The translations under genes were made by a program, and so were the position numbers. A stretch of DNA of 64,000 nucleotides. Origin: Ridgeia piscesae (Eukaryota > Annelida > Polychaeta > Sabellida > Siboglinidae). The stretch spans positions 1 through 64,000 of the forward strand of contig JAODUO010000630.1 of NCBI GenBank assembly GCA_025642075.2, in the 5' to 3' direction. Positions 1 to 12,375 of this stretch are shown here, in pieces. How positions within the stretch are numbered: the stretch's first letter is position 1; every line of letters begins with the position of its first letter. The notes beneath the pieces are model-generated. The model did no database searches and was not told the origin of the DNA. It saw only the letters and a program-made list of their open reading frames with translations.

Positions 1-604
1 TTAAACTACTATTGTAAGTGTAAGACGTTTTATGTGATAATTATTATACTTATGTTATAGAGAAACTGGTATAGTTCAGCTAGTGAATCAATGAATACCT
101 TTTAAGAAATAATACATGATTATTTATTTATGAGTACTTATTTTTAGGAGTAATTTATTTTACTTACTTTATTTTAATGCTGATTTATATGTAACTGAAG
201 AAAAAATTCCGTTTTTACTATCATGTTTTCAACGGACAATAAAGTTTTTTGACTGAGTTTTTTTTCTTTGTTATATTACCTGGTTTTAAACTAGTATATT
301 TTGCTTTGTAAATGGTCTACAGATGGCACCGAAGAATAAGAAACGGTCAAGGACGCCTCGGCAAAATGCCTCTTCAACACGACGTGCGACATCCTTCCTG
401 GAGTCAATCCACTGGTAGAATTTTGCGCTCGACACAAGCACGTACACTATTTGCACCAAGGTTACCGCGTAGTGCTTCCAGACATCGCCAAGGAAGGAGT
501 CCATAATTATCGACAACGGCAAAGAACTCCTGAAATGTATGGCAAGCAAATGTCTACATAACTCTGTTCATCCTGACGTGTATGTTTTTGCTGCACTAAA
601 CACG

Positions 605-778
605 TGTCCTCCTCTAACAGCACCGGCCAATGCCGACATTCAGTGCCCACACTCGTGGTTATACCATTCCATCTGCAACACCGAATGTCACAAGGGATAT
701 AAGTTGGTTGGAAAACGCACACGCAGCTTCGTCACTTCCGGATACGAAACGACGTGGACAGGAATTCTATCAGGATGC
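605..778 (+). pseudogene. CCP/Sushi exon, array copy 1 (damaged)
   Basis: The frame reads CPPLTAPANADIQC, then HSICNTECHKGYKLV, and ends ILSGC. This is the selectin/SVEP1-type Sushi pattern with an extra cysteine pair. The fifth cysteine is serine here (VTSGYETTW). The splice-donor-like tail found in other copies (tgtgaaggtag) is deleted, so the frame runs on into unrelated sequence until 970. It is probably nonfunctional as an exon. Confidence 0.7.
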
Positions 779-2139
779 ACGTATATACAAGATAATACAT
801 GTTTACATGTGTATCGGCATGCCTGTGAACTCGTGTACAAGCGTCAATGTGTACTAACAAATGCCAATTGCGCGTTACGTGAAAGCTGTGCTGCCGTTAA
901 TGGCTCTTTTCACATGGGGATTTCCAAAAATCTGTTCCTATTGGCCAGTTGGCGGAATTCCCGCATTTAGCATACGCCACTAGGACAGGGAATACGTCAC
1001 ACGTTAGCCTCGTTTTTGATTTGTGTCCATTTATGGGGTATTTCCCGAAATATCGTATTCCAACGATCAAAGTGCACATAACTAATATAAATTCGACTTG
1101 AAGGTAACTTGATCACACTAATTAACTGAATGATGATGCTTTATGTATTTTAGCTATTTTTGTGGAAGATTGGAGGATTCAAAATGCCCCAAGTACATTA
1201 GTTGATACCCCAAAATAGTTCGCCAACTGGTAATAAGAACAAAATGGCGTCATTTTGACAGCAGTTTTTCCAGCGGAATTATACACTTCAAACATGTTAT
1301 TTTTTGTTGTCTATGTATTTAAATACTTCTATATATATACTTGACAAAAAAACCATAACTAATGGTAAGTTTGTGGAATAATATAATGGATGTATGCAGA
1401 TTTTGATCACTGAATTATTAGCACAGATCGGGCAACTGACTGTCATGTGACGTCTATACGGCTGGTCATTGGCGCATTCCATTTGTTTAGAACAACAAAT
1501 GCACGTGGAGTGTTATTTTCCTTATAGTTTATTTTTAAAATTAAAATACATGATTGTAAGTGTAAGACGTTTTATGTGATAATTATTATACTTATGTTAT
1601 AGAGAAACTGGTATAGTTCAGCTAGTGAATCAATGAATACCTTTTAAGAAATAATACATGATTATTTATTTATGAGTACTTATTTTTAGGAGTAATTTAT
1701 TTAATTTACTTGATTTTAATGTTGATTTATATGTAACTGAAGAAGAATTACGTTTTTACTATCATGTTTTCAACGGACAATAAAGTTTTTTGACTAGTGT
1801 TTTTTTCTTTGTTATATTACCTGGTTTTAAACTAGTATATTTTGCTTTGTAAAAGGTCTACAGATGGCAACGAAGAATAAGAAACTAAGGACGCCTCGGC
1901 AAATTGCCTCTTCAACACGACGTGCGACATCCTTCCTGGAGTCAATCCACTGGTAGAATTTGCGCTCGACACAAGCACGTACACTATTTGCACCAAGGTT
2001 ACCGCGTAGTGCTTCAGACATCGCCAAGGAAGGAGTCCATAATTATCGACAACGGCAAAGAACTCCTGAAATGTATGGCAAGCAAATGTCTACATTACTC
2101 TGTTCATCCTGACGTGTATGTTTTTGCTGCACTAACACG

Positions 2140-2301
2140 TGTCCTCCTCTAACAGCACCGGCCAATGCCGACATTCAGTGCCCACACTCGTGGTTATACC
2201 ATTCCATCTGCAACACCGAATGTCACAAGGGATATAAGTTGGTTCGAGAGTCCACGCAGCTTAATCACTTCCGGATAAACGAGTGAAGGAATCTCAGGTG
2301 T
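2140..2301 (+). pseudogene. CCP/Sushi exon, array copy 2 (frameshifted)
   Basis: The first half of the Sushi module is readable. The frame breaks after the KLV segment: the DNA reads gagtccacgcagcttaatca where copies 5 and 6 encode the KRTRSFVTC stretch, and about 12 bases are missing near the end. The donor-like gaaggtaga is present just after the module. One base is also missing upstream of the module (actaacacg for actaatcacg). Confidence 0.65.
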
Positions 2302-3720
2302 GAAGGTAGAATTGGGCATGTTATAATGTTGCCAATACGCATACGTATATATACAAGATAATACATGTTTTCATGTGTATCGGCATGCCTGTGAACTCGT
2401 GTACAAGCGTCAATGTGTACTAACAAATGCCAATTGCGCGTTACGTGAAAGCTGTGCTGCCGTTAATGGCTCCTTTCACATGGGGATTTCCAAAAATCTG
2501 TTCCTATTGGCCAGTTGGCGGAATTCCCGCATTTAGCATACGCCACTAGGACAGGGAATACGTCACACGTTAGCCTCGTTTTTGATTTGTGTCCATTTAT
2601 GGGGTATTTCCCGAAATATCGTATTCCAACGATCAAAGTGCACATAACTAATATAAATTCGACTTGAAGGTAAGCTTGATCACACTAATTAACTGAATGA
2701 TGATGTTTTATGTATGTTTAGCTATTTTTGTGGGAAGATTCGTGAGGATTCAAAATGCCCCAAGTACATTAGTTGATACCCCAAAATAGTTCGCCAACTA
2801 GTAATAAGAACAAAATGGCGTAATTTTGACAACAGTTTTTCCAGCGGAATTATACACTTCAAACATGTTATTTTTTGTTGTCTATGTATTTAAATACTTC
2901 TATATATATACTTGACAAAAAAACCATAACTAATGGTATAGTTTGATGGAATAATATAATGGATGTATGCAGATTTTGATCACTGAATTATTAGCACAGA
3001 TCGGGCAACTGACTGTCATGTGACGTCTATACGGCTGGTCATTGGCGCATTCCATTTGTTTAGAACAACAAATGCACGTGGAGTGTTATTTTCCTGATAG
3101 TTTATTTTTAAAATTAAACATACATGATTGTAAGTGTAAGACGTTTTATGTGATAATTATTATACTTATGTTATAGAGAAACTGGTATAGTTCAGCTAGT
3201 GAATCAATGAATACCTTTTAAGAAATAATACATGATTATTTATTTATGAGTACTTATTTTTAGGAGTAATTTATTTTATTTACTTTATTTTAATGCTGAT
3301 TTATATGTAACTGAAGAAAAAATCCGTTTTTACTATCATGTTTTCAACGGACAATAAAGTTTTTTGACTGAGTGTTTTTTTCTTTGTTATATTACCTGGT
3401 TTTAAACTAGTATATTTTGCTTTGTAAATGGTCTACAGATGGCACCGAAGAATAAGAAACGATGAAGGACGCCTCGGCAAATTGCCTCTTCAACACGACG
3501 TGCGACATCCTTCCTGGAGTCAATCCACTGGTAGAACTTTGCGCTCGACACAAGCACGTACACTATTTGCACCAAGGTTACCGCGTAGTGCTTGCAGACA
3601 TCGCCAAGGAAGGAGTCCATAATTATCGACAACGGCAAAGAACTCCTGAAATGTATGGCAAGCAAATGTCTACATTACTCTGTTCATCCTGACGTGTATG
3701 TTTTTGCTGCACTAATCACG

Positions 3721-3894
3721 TGTCCTCCTCTAACAGCACCGGCCAATGCCGACATTCAGTGCCCACACTCGTGGTTATACCATTCCATCTGCAACACCGA
3801 ATGTCACAAGGGATATAAGTTGGTTCGAGGAGTCCTACGCAGCTTAATCACTTCCGGATAAGACCAGACGTGGATAGGAATTCTTTCAGGATGT
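3721..3894 (+). pseudogene. CCP/Sushi exon, array copy 3 (frameshifted)
   Basis: The N-terminal half is intact through GYKLVRG. The same broken segment as in copies 2 and 4 then follows (cttaatcacttccggataag), which introduces a stop. The 3' donor-like sequence gaaggtagaa is preserved. Outside this segment copy 3 resembles copy 5, but inside it resembles copy 4, which points to sequence exchange between units. Confidence 0.65.
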
Positions 3895-5320
3895 GAAGGT
3901 AGAATTTGGGCATGTTATAATTGTTGCACATATACACGCATACGTATATATACAAGATAATACATGTTTTCATGTGTATCGGCATGCCTGTGAACTCGTG
4001 TACAAGCGTCAATGTGTACTAACAAATGCCAATTGCGCGTTACGTGAAAGCTGTGCTGCCGTTAATGGCTCCTTTCACATGGGGATTTCCAAAAATCTGT
4101 TCCTATTGGCCAGTTGGCGGAATTCCCGCATTTAGCATACGCCACTAGGACAGGGAATACGTCACACGTTAGCCTCGTTTTTGATTTGTGTCCATTTATG
4201 GGGTATTTCCCGAAATATCGTATTCCAACGATCAAAGTGCACATAACTAATATAAATTCGACTTGAAGGTAAGCTTGATCACACTAATTAACTGAATGAT
4301 GATGTTTTATGTATATTTAGCTATTTTTGTGTGAAGATTGGAGAGGATTCAAAATGCCCCAAGTACATTAGTTGATACCCCAAAATAGTTCGCCAACTGG
4401 TAATAAGAACAAAATGGCGTAATTTTGACAACAGTTTTTCCAGCGGAATTATACACTTCAAACATGTTATTTTTTGTTGTCTATGTATTTAAATACTTCT
4501 ATATATATACTTGACCAAAAAAACCATAACTAATGGTAGAGTTTGCTGGAATAATATAATGGATGTATGCAGATTTTGATCACTGAATTATTAGCACAGA
4601 TCGGGCAACTGACTGTCATGTGACGTCTATACGGCTGGTCATTGGCGCATTCCATTTGTTTAGAACAACAAATGCACGTGGAGTGTTATTTTCCTTATAG
4701 TTTATTTTTAAAATTAAACATACATGATTGTAAGTGTAAGACGTTTTATGTGATAATTATTATACTTATGTTATAGAGAAACTGGTATAGTTCAGCTAGT
4801 GAATCAATGAATACCTTTTAAGAAATAATACATGATTATTTATTTATGAGTACTTATTTTTAGGAGTAATTTATTTAATTTACTTGATTTTAATGTTGAT
4901 TTATATGTAACTGAAGAAGAATTACGTTTTTACTATCATGTTTTCAACGGACAATAAAGTTTTTTGACTCAGTGTTTTTTTCTTTGTTATATTACCTGGT
5001 TTTAAACTAGTATATTTTGCTTTGTAAAAGGTCTACAGATGGCAACGAAGAATAAGAAACTATGAAGGACGCCTCGGCAAATTGCCTCTTCAACACGACG
5101 TGCGACATCCTTCCTGGAGTCAATCCACTGGTAGAACTTTGCGCTCGACACAAGCACGTACACTATTTGCACCAAGGTTACCGCGTAGTGCTTGCAGACA
5201 TCGCCAAGGAAGGAGTCCATAATTATCGACAACGGCAAAGAACTCCTGAAATGTATGGCAAGCAAATGTCTACATTACTCTGTTCATCCTGACGTGTATG
5301 TTTTTGCTGCACTAATCACG

Positions 5321-5494
5321 TGTCCTCCTCTAACAGCACCGGCCAATGCCGACATTCAGTGCCCACACTCGTGGTTATACCATTCCATCTGCAACACCGA
5401 ATGTCACAAGGGATATAAGTTGGTTCGAGGAGTCCTACGCAGCTTAATCACTTCCGGATAAGACCAGACGTGGAGAGGAATTCTTTCAGGATGT
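5321..5494 (+). pseudogene. CCP/Sushi exon, array copy 4 (frameshifted)
   Basis: It is nearly identical to copy 3 across the module, including the defective second half, differing for example by gtggagagg against gtggatagg. The flanking leader and 3' part instead match copy 2. It is a mosaic unit. Confidence 0.65.
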
Positions 5495-6920
5495 GAAGGT
5501 AGAATTTGGGCATGTTATAATTGTTGCACATATACACGCATACGTATATATACAAGATACTACATGTTTTCATGTGTATCGGCATGCCTGTGAACTCGTG
5601 TACAAGCGTCAATGTGTACTAACAAATGCCAATTGCGCGTTACGTGAAAGCTGTGCTGCCGTTAATGGCTCCTTTCACATGGGGATTTCCAAAAATCTGT
5701 TCCTATTGGCCAGTTGGCGGAATTCCCGCATTTAGCATACGCCACTAGGACAGGGAATACGTCACACGTTAGCCTCGTTTTTGATTTGTGTCCATTTATG
5801 GGGTATTTCCCGAAATATCGTATTCCAACGATCAAAGTGCACATAACTAATATAAATTCGACTTGAAGGTAAGCTTGATCACACTAATTAACTGAATGAT
5901 GATGTTTTATGTATGTTTAGCTATTTTTGTGGGAAGATTCGTGAGGATTCAAAATGCCCCAAGTACATTAGTTGATACCCCAAAATAGTTCGCCAACTAG
6001 TAATAAGAACAAAATGGCGTAATTTTGACAACAGTTTTTCCAGCGGAATTATACACTTCAAACATGTTATTTTTTGTTGTCTATGTATTTAAATACTTCT
6101 ATATATATACTTGACAAAAAAACCATAACTAATGGTATAGTTTGATGGAATAATATAATGGATGTATGCAGATTTTGATCACTGAATTATTAGCACAGAT
6201 CGGGCAACTGACTGTCATGTGACGTCTATACGGCTGGTCATTGGCGCATTCCATTTGTTTAGAACAACAAATGCACGTGGAGTGTTATTTTCCTTATAGT
6301 TTATTTTTAAAATTAAACATACATGATTGTAAGTGTAAGACGTTTTATGTGATAATTATTATACTTATGTTATAGAGAAACTGGTATAGTTCAGCTAGTG
6401 AATCAATGAATACCTTTTAAGAAATAATACATGATTATTTATTTATGAGTACTTATTTTTAGGAGTAATTTATTTTATTTACTTTATTTTAATGCTGATT
6501 TATATGTAACTGAAGAAAAAAATCCGTTTTTACTATCATGTTTTCAACGGACAATAAAGTTTTTTGACTGAGTGTTTTTTTCTTTGTTATATTACCTGGT
6601 TTTAAACTAGTATATTTTGCTTTGTAAATGGTCTACAGATGGCACCGAAGAATAAGAAACGGTGAAGGACGCCTCGGCAAATTGCCTCTTCAACACGACG
6701 TGCGACATCCTTCCTGGAGTCAATCCACTGGTAGAATTTTGCGCTCGACACAAGCACGTACACTATTTGCACCAAGGTTACCGCGTAGTGCTTGCAGACA
6801 TCGCCAAGGAAGGAGTCCATAATTATCGACAACGGCAAAGAACTCCTGAAATGTATGGCAAGCAAATGTCTACATTACTCTGTTCATCCTGACGTGTATG
6901 TTTTTGCTGCACTAATCACG

Positions 6921-7094
6921 TGTCCTCCTCTAACAGCACCGGCCAATGCCGACATTCAGTGCCCACACTCGTGGTTATACCATTCCATCTGCAACACCGA
7001 ATGTCACAAGGGATATAAGTTGGTTCGAAAACGCACACGCAGCTTCGTCACTTGCGGATACGAAAAGACGTGGACAGGAATTCTATCAGGATGT
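6921..7094 (+). CDS. CCP/Sushi exon, array copy 5 (intact module)
   Basis: The 58-residue module has six cysteines, in the stretches CPPL, DIQC, SIC, TEC, VTC and SGC, plus the GYKLV and KTWTG landmarks. This is the arrangement of selectin and SVEP1-type Sushi domains, which are extracellular adhesion or complement-control modules. The open frame extends upstream to 6792. Downstream of the last cysteine, tgtgaaggtagaattt provides an AAG|GTAGAA splice donor, so this can serve as an internal exon. A convincing acceptor is not obvious; a pyrimidine-rich aacag lies inside the module at about 6931-6935. I see no signal peptide or linked exon, so it could be an exon of a larger CCP gene or a repeat-borne relic. 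Confidence 0.55.
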
Positions 7095-8510
7095 GAAGGT
7101 AGAATTTGGGCATGTCATAATAGTTGCACATACACACACATACGTATATACAAGTTTACATGTTTTATCGGTATGCCTGTGTACTCGTGTACAAGCGTCA
7201 ATGTGTACTAACAAATGCCAATTGCGCGTTACGCGAAAGCTGTGCTGCCGTTAATGGCTCCTTTCACATGGGGGTTTCCATTAATCTGTTCCTATTGGCC
7301 AGTTGGCGGAATTCCCGCATTTAGCATACGCCACTAGGACAGGGAATACGTCACACGTTAGCCTCGTTTTTGATTTGTGTCCATTTATGGGGTATTTCCC
7401 GAAATATCGTATTCCAACGATCAAAGTGCACATAACTAATATAAATTCGACTTGAAGGTAAGCTTGATCACACTAATTAACTGAATGATGATGCTTTATG
7501 TATATTTAGCTATTTTTGTGTGAAGATTGGAGAGGATTCAAAATGCCCCAAGTACATTAGATGATACCCCAAAATAGTTCGCCAACTGGTAATAAGAACA
7601 ACATGGCGTAATTTTGACAAGAGTTTTTCCAGCGGAATTATACACTTCAAACATGTTATTTTTTGTTGTCTATGTATTTAAATATTTCTATATATATACT
7701 TGACAAAAAAACCCATAACTAATGGCATAGTTTGATGGAATAATATAATGGATGTATGCAGATTTTGATCACTGAATTATTAGCACATATCGGGCAACTG
7801 ACTGTCATGTGACGTCTATACGGCTAGTCATTGGCGCATTCCATTTGTTTAGAACAACAAATGCACGTGGAGTGTTATTTTCCATATAGTTTATTTTTAA
7901 AATTAAACATACATGATTGTAAGTGTAAGACGTTTTATGTGATAATTATTATACTTATGTTATAGAGAAACTGGTATAGTTCAGCTAGTGAATCAATGAA
8001 TACCTTTTAAGAAATAATACATGATTATTTATTTATGAGTACTTATTTTTAGGAGGAATTTCTTTTACTTACTTTATTTTAATGCTGATTTATATGTAAC
8101 TGAAGAAAAAAATCCGTTTTTACTATCATGTTTTCAACGGACAATAAAGTTTTTGGACTCATTTTTTTTTCTTTGTTATATTACCTGGTTTTAAACTAGT
8201 ATATTTTGCTTTGTCAATGGTCTACGCATGGCACCGAAGAATAAGAACCGGTGAAGGACGCCTCGGCAAATTGCCTCTTCAACACGACGTGCGACATCCT
8301 TCCTGGAGACAATCCTACTGGTAGAACTTTGCGCTCGACACAAGCACGTACACTATTTGCACCAAGGTTACCGCGTAGTGCTTGCAGACATCGCCAAGGA
8401 AGGAGTCCATAATTATCGACAACGGCAAAGAACTCCTGAAATGTATGGCAAGCAAATGTCTACATTGCTCTGTTCATCCTGACGTGTATGTTTTTGCTGC
8501 ACTAATCACG

Positions 8511-8684
8511 TGTCCTCCTCTAACAGCACCGGCCAATGCCGACATTCAGTGCCCACACTCGTGGTTCTACATTTCCATCTGCAACACCGAATGTCACAAG
8601 GGATATAAGTTGGTTCGAAAACGCACACGCAGCTTCGTCACTTGCGGATACGAAAAGACGTGGACAGGAATTCTATCAGGATGT
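8511..8684 (+). CDS. CCP/Sushi exon, array copy 6 (intact module)
   Basis: All six cysteines and the KTWTGILSGC ending are retained. A tyrosine-to-phenylalanine-like change (SWFYIS) is the main difference from copy 5. The frame is open from 8382 and the same GAAG|GTAGAA donor follows the module. The region after the donor diverges strongly from other units. Like copy 5 it is a candidate exon, not a complete gene. Confidence 0.55.
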
Positions 8685-9829
8685 GAAGGTAGAATTTGGG
8701 AATTCTAAAAGGGTTTCCCTACACACACAAGTAATACAAGTTTACAAATTTTTTGTATCGGTATGCCTGTGTACTCGTATACAAGCGTCAATGTGTACCA
8801 ACAAATGTCAATTGCGCGTTACGCGAAAGCTGTGCTGCCGTTAATGGCTCCTTTCACATGGGGGTTTCCATTAACCTGCTCCTATTGGCCTGTTGGCTGA
8901 ATTCCCGCTTTTAGCATTCGCCACTAGGACAGGGAATACGTCACACATTAGCCTCGCTTTTGATTTGTGTCCGTTTATGGGGTATTTCCCGAAATATCGT
9001 ATTCCAACGATCAAAGTGCACATTAGTAATATAAATTCGACTTGAAGGTAAGCTTGATCACACTAATTAACTGAATGATGATGTTTTATGTATATTTAGC
9101 TATTTCTGTGTGAAGATTGGTGAGGATTCAAAATGCCCCAAGTACTTTAGTTGATGCCACAAAATAGTTCGCCAACTGGTAATAAGAACAAAATGGCGTC
9201 ATTTTGACGCAGTTTTTCCAGCGGAATTATACACTTCAAACATTTTATTTCTTGTTGTATATGTTTTTAAATACTTCTACATATACCTAACATAAATAAT
9301 CATAAATAATGGTAGTTTTATGGAATAATATAATGGATGTATGCAGATTTTGATCACTGAATTATCAGCACAGATCGGGCAACTGACTGTCATGTGACGT
9401 CTATACGGTTGGTCATTGGCGCATTCCATTTGTTTACAACAACAAATGCACGTGGAATGCTATTTTCTTTACAGTTTATTTTTTTAAATTAAACATATAT
9501 GATTGTAGCTGTAAGTCGTTTTATGTGATAATTATTAAATACTTATGTTATAGAGAAACTGGCATAGTTCAGCTAGTGAATCAATGAATACCTTTTTAAG
9601 AAACAAGACATGATTATTTATTTAGAATACTTATTTTTAGACGAAATGTATTGAATTTACCTATTTTAATGCTGATTTATGTGTAACTGAAGATACATTT
9701 CCGTTTTTAATATCATATATTAAACGGACAATACAGTTTTTTGACTCTGTGTTTTTTCTTTGTTATATTACCTGGTTTTAAACTAGTATATTTTGCTTTG
9801 TAAATGGTCTACAGATAGCACCGAAGAAA

Positions 9830-10920
9830 ATTAATTTAAAAAGTAATTAATTATTAATCTAAGCATTTAATCAGGATCACAGTGTTACATTGAATGCAAT
9901 TAAAACTGCATATTTATAAATAGTTTTCCATGGGAATTATGTATTAAAAATTTGAGCTTGATAATAAAGATTAAGAAACTTAAGATGTTTTGAAATGCAA
10001 ATTTTTTATTATGGGTCACGAGTTTGCCTATGTTTTACATTGACACAAAGGGACACATTTAGACATAATTTCCGAAATTGAAATTTGCATGTTTTTTTTA
10101 TCCACCTTAGAACATATATGTAACCATCATTTTAAAGGTATTTCCAAGCTCTTTCCAGCAGTAGCACTTTTACTAAGAGACAATGTATTTAAAAACATTG
10201 TCACATACCTCGACTGAGTCAACTGTCATGATCGTCACTTGCACGACGACAAGACTCATCAATTTGGAGCGTCGACCGAGACATATCTGTTCGCATGGCG
10301 CCGATTTGTCATTCGCCGTGGCATTCACACAAAGAAGGTCTTCAGTGATCGATGAAAGAACTTCCAGGGTGCACAGCATCCAATGTGATATTGGATTGAC
10401 TCCTTGCATGTTACGCAAGGGAGAAGTGGCAGCCAACCGAACAGACTTTCAATTTGATTGGGTGTTTGGATTTGAAATAGCAAATTAAATAAGGATACCT
10501 TTTTTATCAGATAATTCTGTATTACAAAAACTATTCAAAATAAAACTTTTAGTAATATAAACATAAACAGAACATTTGCAGTTGTTTATGCATAGGAATT
10601 ACGGCAGGATTATCCAGGATCCGTGAGGTGGCAGCATTGTTTAGTCCCACACGGATAACATTCAAACGCCGATAAAGCCACTAGACTGTTCTCGGCGAAG
10701 TTACGCAGCCGAGCGACAGTCGGTTAAGCGAGAACAAATTTGGACGCTTCGTAGTTGTGAAGAAAGGCGCACTTTTTAAATTCACGCAGGAGAATACTTT
10801 GTTAAAGTCAGTAATATTTGCGTGACATATTAATCCGACGTGGCTTTTCAAAGATAAATACAATGTGTGGAAGAGTAGTCCAGATGGCGACACTGAGGCA
10901 ATGAGGGTAGCATCCCCAGT
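9830..10920. other. Mostly unassigned sequence after the array
   Basis: The first ~340 bases are AT-rich and featureless. Around 10183-10488 both strands are open. On the minus strand a 71-residue stretch ends at GACTCAGTCGAG followed by gtatgtgaca, a possible splice donor at about 10208, so a minus-strand exon is conceivable. I do not recognise the protein on either strand. From 10500 to 10920 I see only promoter-proximal sequence leading into the TATA element. Confidence 0.3.
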
Positions 10921-10937
10921 GTGCTGGACCGGGCCGG

Positions 10938-11072
10938 GAGACTATAAATAGGCGTAGTCCCCAGGGTTCCATGCGCATTCTACGATCACGGCTACCTGAC
11001 AGATCTATCGGACTAATTAGACTGGCGTGACTGCGACATTCCTAATCCGCATATATACAGAAGCTACCAAGG
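10938..11072 (+). promoter_or_regulatory. TATA promoter and 5' exon with splice donor
   Basis: A strong TATA box (gactataaatagg) at about 10941-10953 is followed ~30 bp later by plausible start sequence, and then by CAAG|GTAAGCAAG at about 11068-11078, a consensus splice donor. A BED-like zinc-finger coding segment begins ~55 bp downstream. The arrangement suggests the 5' end of a transposon-derived or host transcript. It could also be the U3/R part of an LTR. Confidence 0.5.
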
Positions 11073-11128
11073 TAAGCAAGTCTTACTTAGTAGTCTTCCA
11101 CAAAGAGAAGGTTGGCAGCTGACGTTGA

Positions 11129-11240
11129 AAAGAAATCGGCGAAATGCACTGCTTGCAAGAAAGCAATCGACATTTCTATCATTGGGGAGTCAGCTTTGCG
11201 AAGTCACGCCAAAGGCGCTAAGCACAAAAGAAATCTTTAA
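11129..11240 (+). pseudogene. BED-like zinc finger fragment (hAT-type transposon N-terminus)
   Basis: The frame reads KCTACKKAIDIS followed by ESALRSHAKGAKHKRNL and then a stop. This is C-x2-C, then H-x5-H, as in the BED-type fingers that open many hAT-related transposon proteins. In the usual family protein a longer body follows; here the stop and a frame change cut it off. The alternative frame (11125-11463) is open for 112 aa and ends in a Ser/Asp-rich linker (NDDESSTSGG), which could be the continuation after a one-base shift. Confidence 0.5.
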
Positions 11241-11574
11241 CTTCATTCATCGTCTGATTATTAGATTATCAGATTATCAGATACCATCCTTGTTTGGAGC
11301 ACAAAGAAGTAGTACGAAACGAGTCACTGCTGACAGACCAGTTTCTAATGTGACCAACGAAAGTGCAAACGACGACGAATCGTCGACAAGCGGTGGCGTG
11401 CAGAGCGATCTTCGGTCTCATGTTTCACATGATACATTGAATCGGAAATTATCTGGATATTAAAAGTGGTCAGATCTCACAATTTATTCAAGAGTTGTGA
11501 GCACATCGTGGTCCTGTTAACGTAACAAAATAAATGATTTGTGAAATCATTCCATGAAATCTTGTATGATGCAA

Positions 11575-11778
11575 CAAACACCATCGACACAATTCTTGGT
11601 GATTTCAATCACACTACACTGTCTAAAGACCTACTGAAGTATAAGCAGCATGTCAAGTGTGCCACGTTACAGCACTGCCAGCGATGCATATCATGCGGTA
11701 CCACGCGCGCCCCATGGCTTCTCCGACCACGCTATGATCTACCTCCTGCCTTCATATCGCCAGAAACTGGTTAGCAAG
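11575..11778 (+). pseudogene. LINE endonuclease C-terminus fragment (CR1/Rex1-like)
   Basis: Two frames together give ILGDFNHTTLSKDLLKY, then DAYHAVPRAPHGFSDHAMI and LLPSYRQKL. GDFN and the SDH motif are the last catalytic blocks of apurinic-type LINE endonucleases, and YRQKL is the usual start of the EN-RT linker. SDHN is SDHA here. One frameshift lies between the blocks, near 11680. It may belong to the same element family as the RT at 14.4-15.5 kb. Confidence 0.65.
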
Positions 11779-12049
11779 AAAGGTCTTACTGTAACTTGTG
11801 CGCGAATATTACGTTTGTTATTTTCTTATGCTTTATGTTTGTGTAATACAAAACATAACATGGTGTCACGAAGTTTGAAACCGATGCACGTTAGCCGTGG
11901 ACAAGAGCTCCGGTGCGGTTAAATGACTTCGTTGATTTTGACGTGACCACCTGGTAGTAGTATGTGGCGCTCTTTTGGAGCTCACTTAAATGATCAAGGT
12001 CACAGCTGTCTCGAAGGCTCTGATTGGTCCACGTGACCAGATCATAAGA

Positions 12050-12375
12050 TCCGGAAGCCGCCATTTTGGTCATTACGTTAATGTCAGAATGCGACTTTTC
12101 TTATTGGTCCTTCTACGGTCGAAGTGTGTTGCGATTGGTTCGTGCGTTTTACCCATAATCCTTGACGACATCCGGTTATGCGACCGGCGGTATGATCCAT
12201 TCCGAGTACCAAGGTCAAGATGACCGACAAAAGGGGATGCTAAAATTAATGGTTATCGATACCTCTTTGCGCAATTGCTGAGTCGCGTCGTTTCATTGGT
12301 CGGCTCGATGATCCGGAAGCCACCATTTTAGTCATTACGTTAAGGTCAGAATGCTTGCGACTTTTCTGATTGGTC
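12050..12375. repeat. 62-bp duplication with promoter-like motifs
   Basis: A segment containing ccggaagccgccattttggt and then gtcattacgtta recurs at about 12313-12374 with a few substitutions. It carries ETS-like (ccggaag), YY1-like (gccattttgg) and inverted CCAAT (attggtcc) words. The intervening sequence also has attggtt/attggtc copies. No coding sequence is visible. It resembles a promoter or an LTR fragment. Confidence 0.6.

Larger units (their letters stand above)
1..9829 (+). repeat. Tandem macrosatellite of ~1.6-kb units carrying a Sushi/CCP exon
   Basis: Seven head-to-tail copies are visible. Anchored on the motif attgtaagtgtaagacg they begin at 11, 1553, 3127, 4727, 6326, 7916 and 9502, giving lengths of 1542, 1574, 1600, 1599, 1590 and 1586 bp plus a truncated last copy ending near 9829. 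Each unit has an AT-rich leader, a central segment with a six-cysteine Sushi/CCP exon, and a conserved 3' part. Copies 2 and 4 share private variants (gaagaattacg, gtgggaagattcgtgagg, gccaactag). Copies 3 and 5 share others (gtgtgaagattggagagg). This is an alternating two-unit higher-order structure. Copy 6 is the most diverged, as expected at an array edge. The array runs off the left end of the window, so its true length is unknown. Confidence 0.97.

Noticed and set aside
286..549. Minus-strand 87-aa ORFs repeated in array copies 1, 3, 4 and 5, and 60-aa minus ORFs near each unit's 3' part
   Set aside because: They recur only because the units are near identical; no family resemblance was seen and the CCP exon on the plus strand explains the conserved coding signal better.
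1..9829. CRISPR-like or rDNA-like array
   Set aside because: Unit length (1.6 kb), lack of spacers and the eukaryotic CCP exon exclude CRISPR; no rRNA sequence is present.
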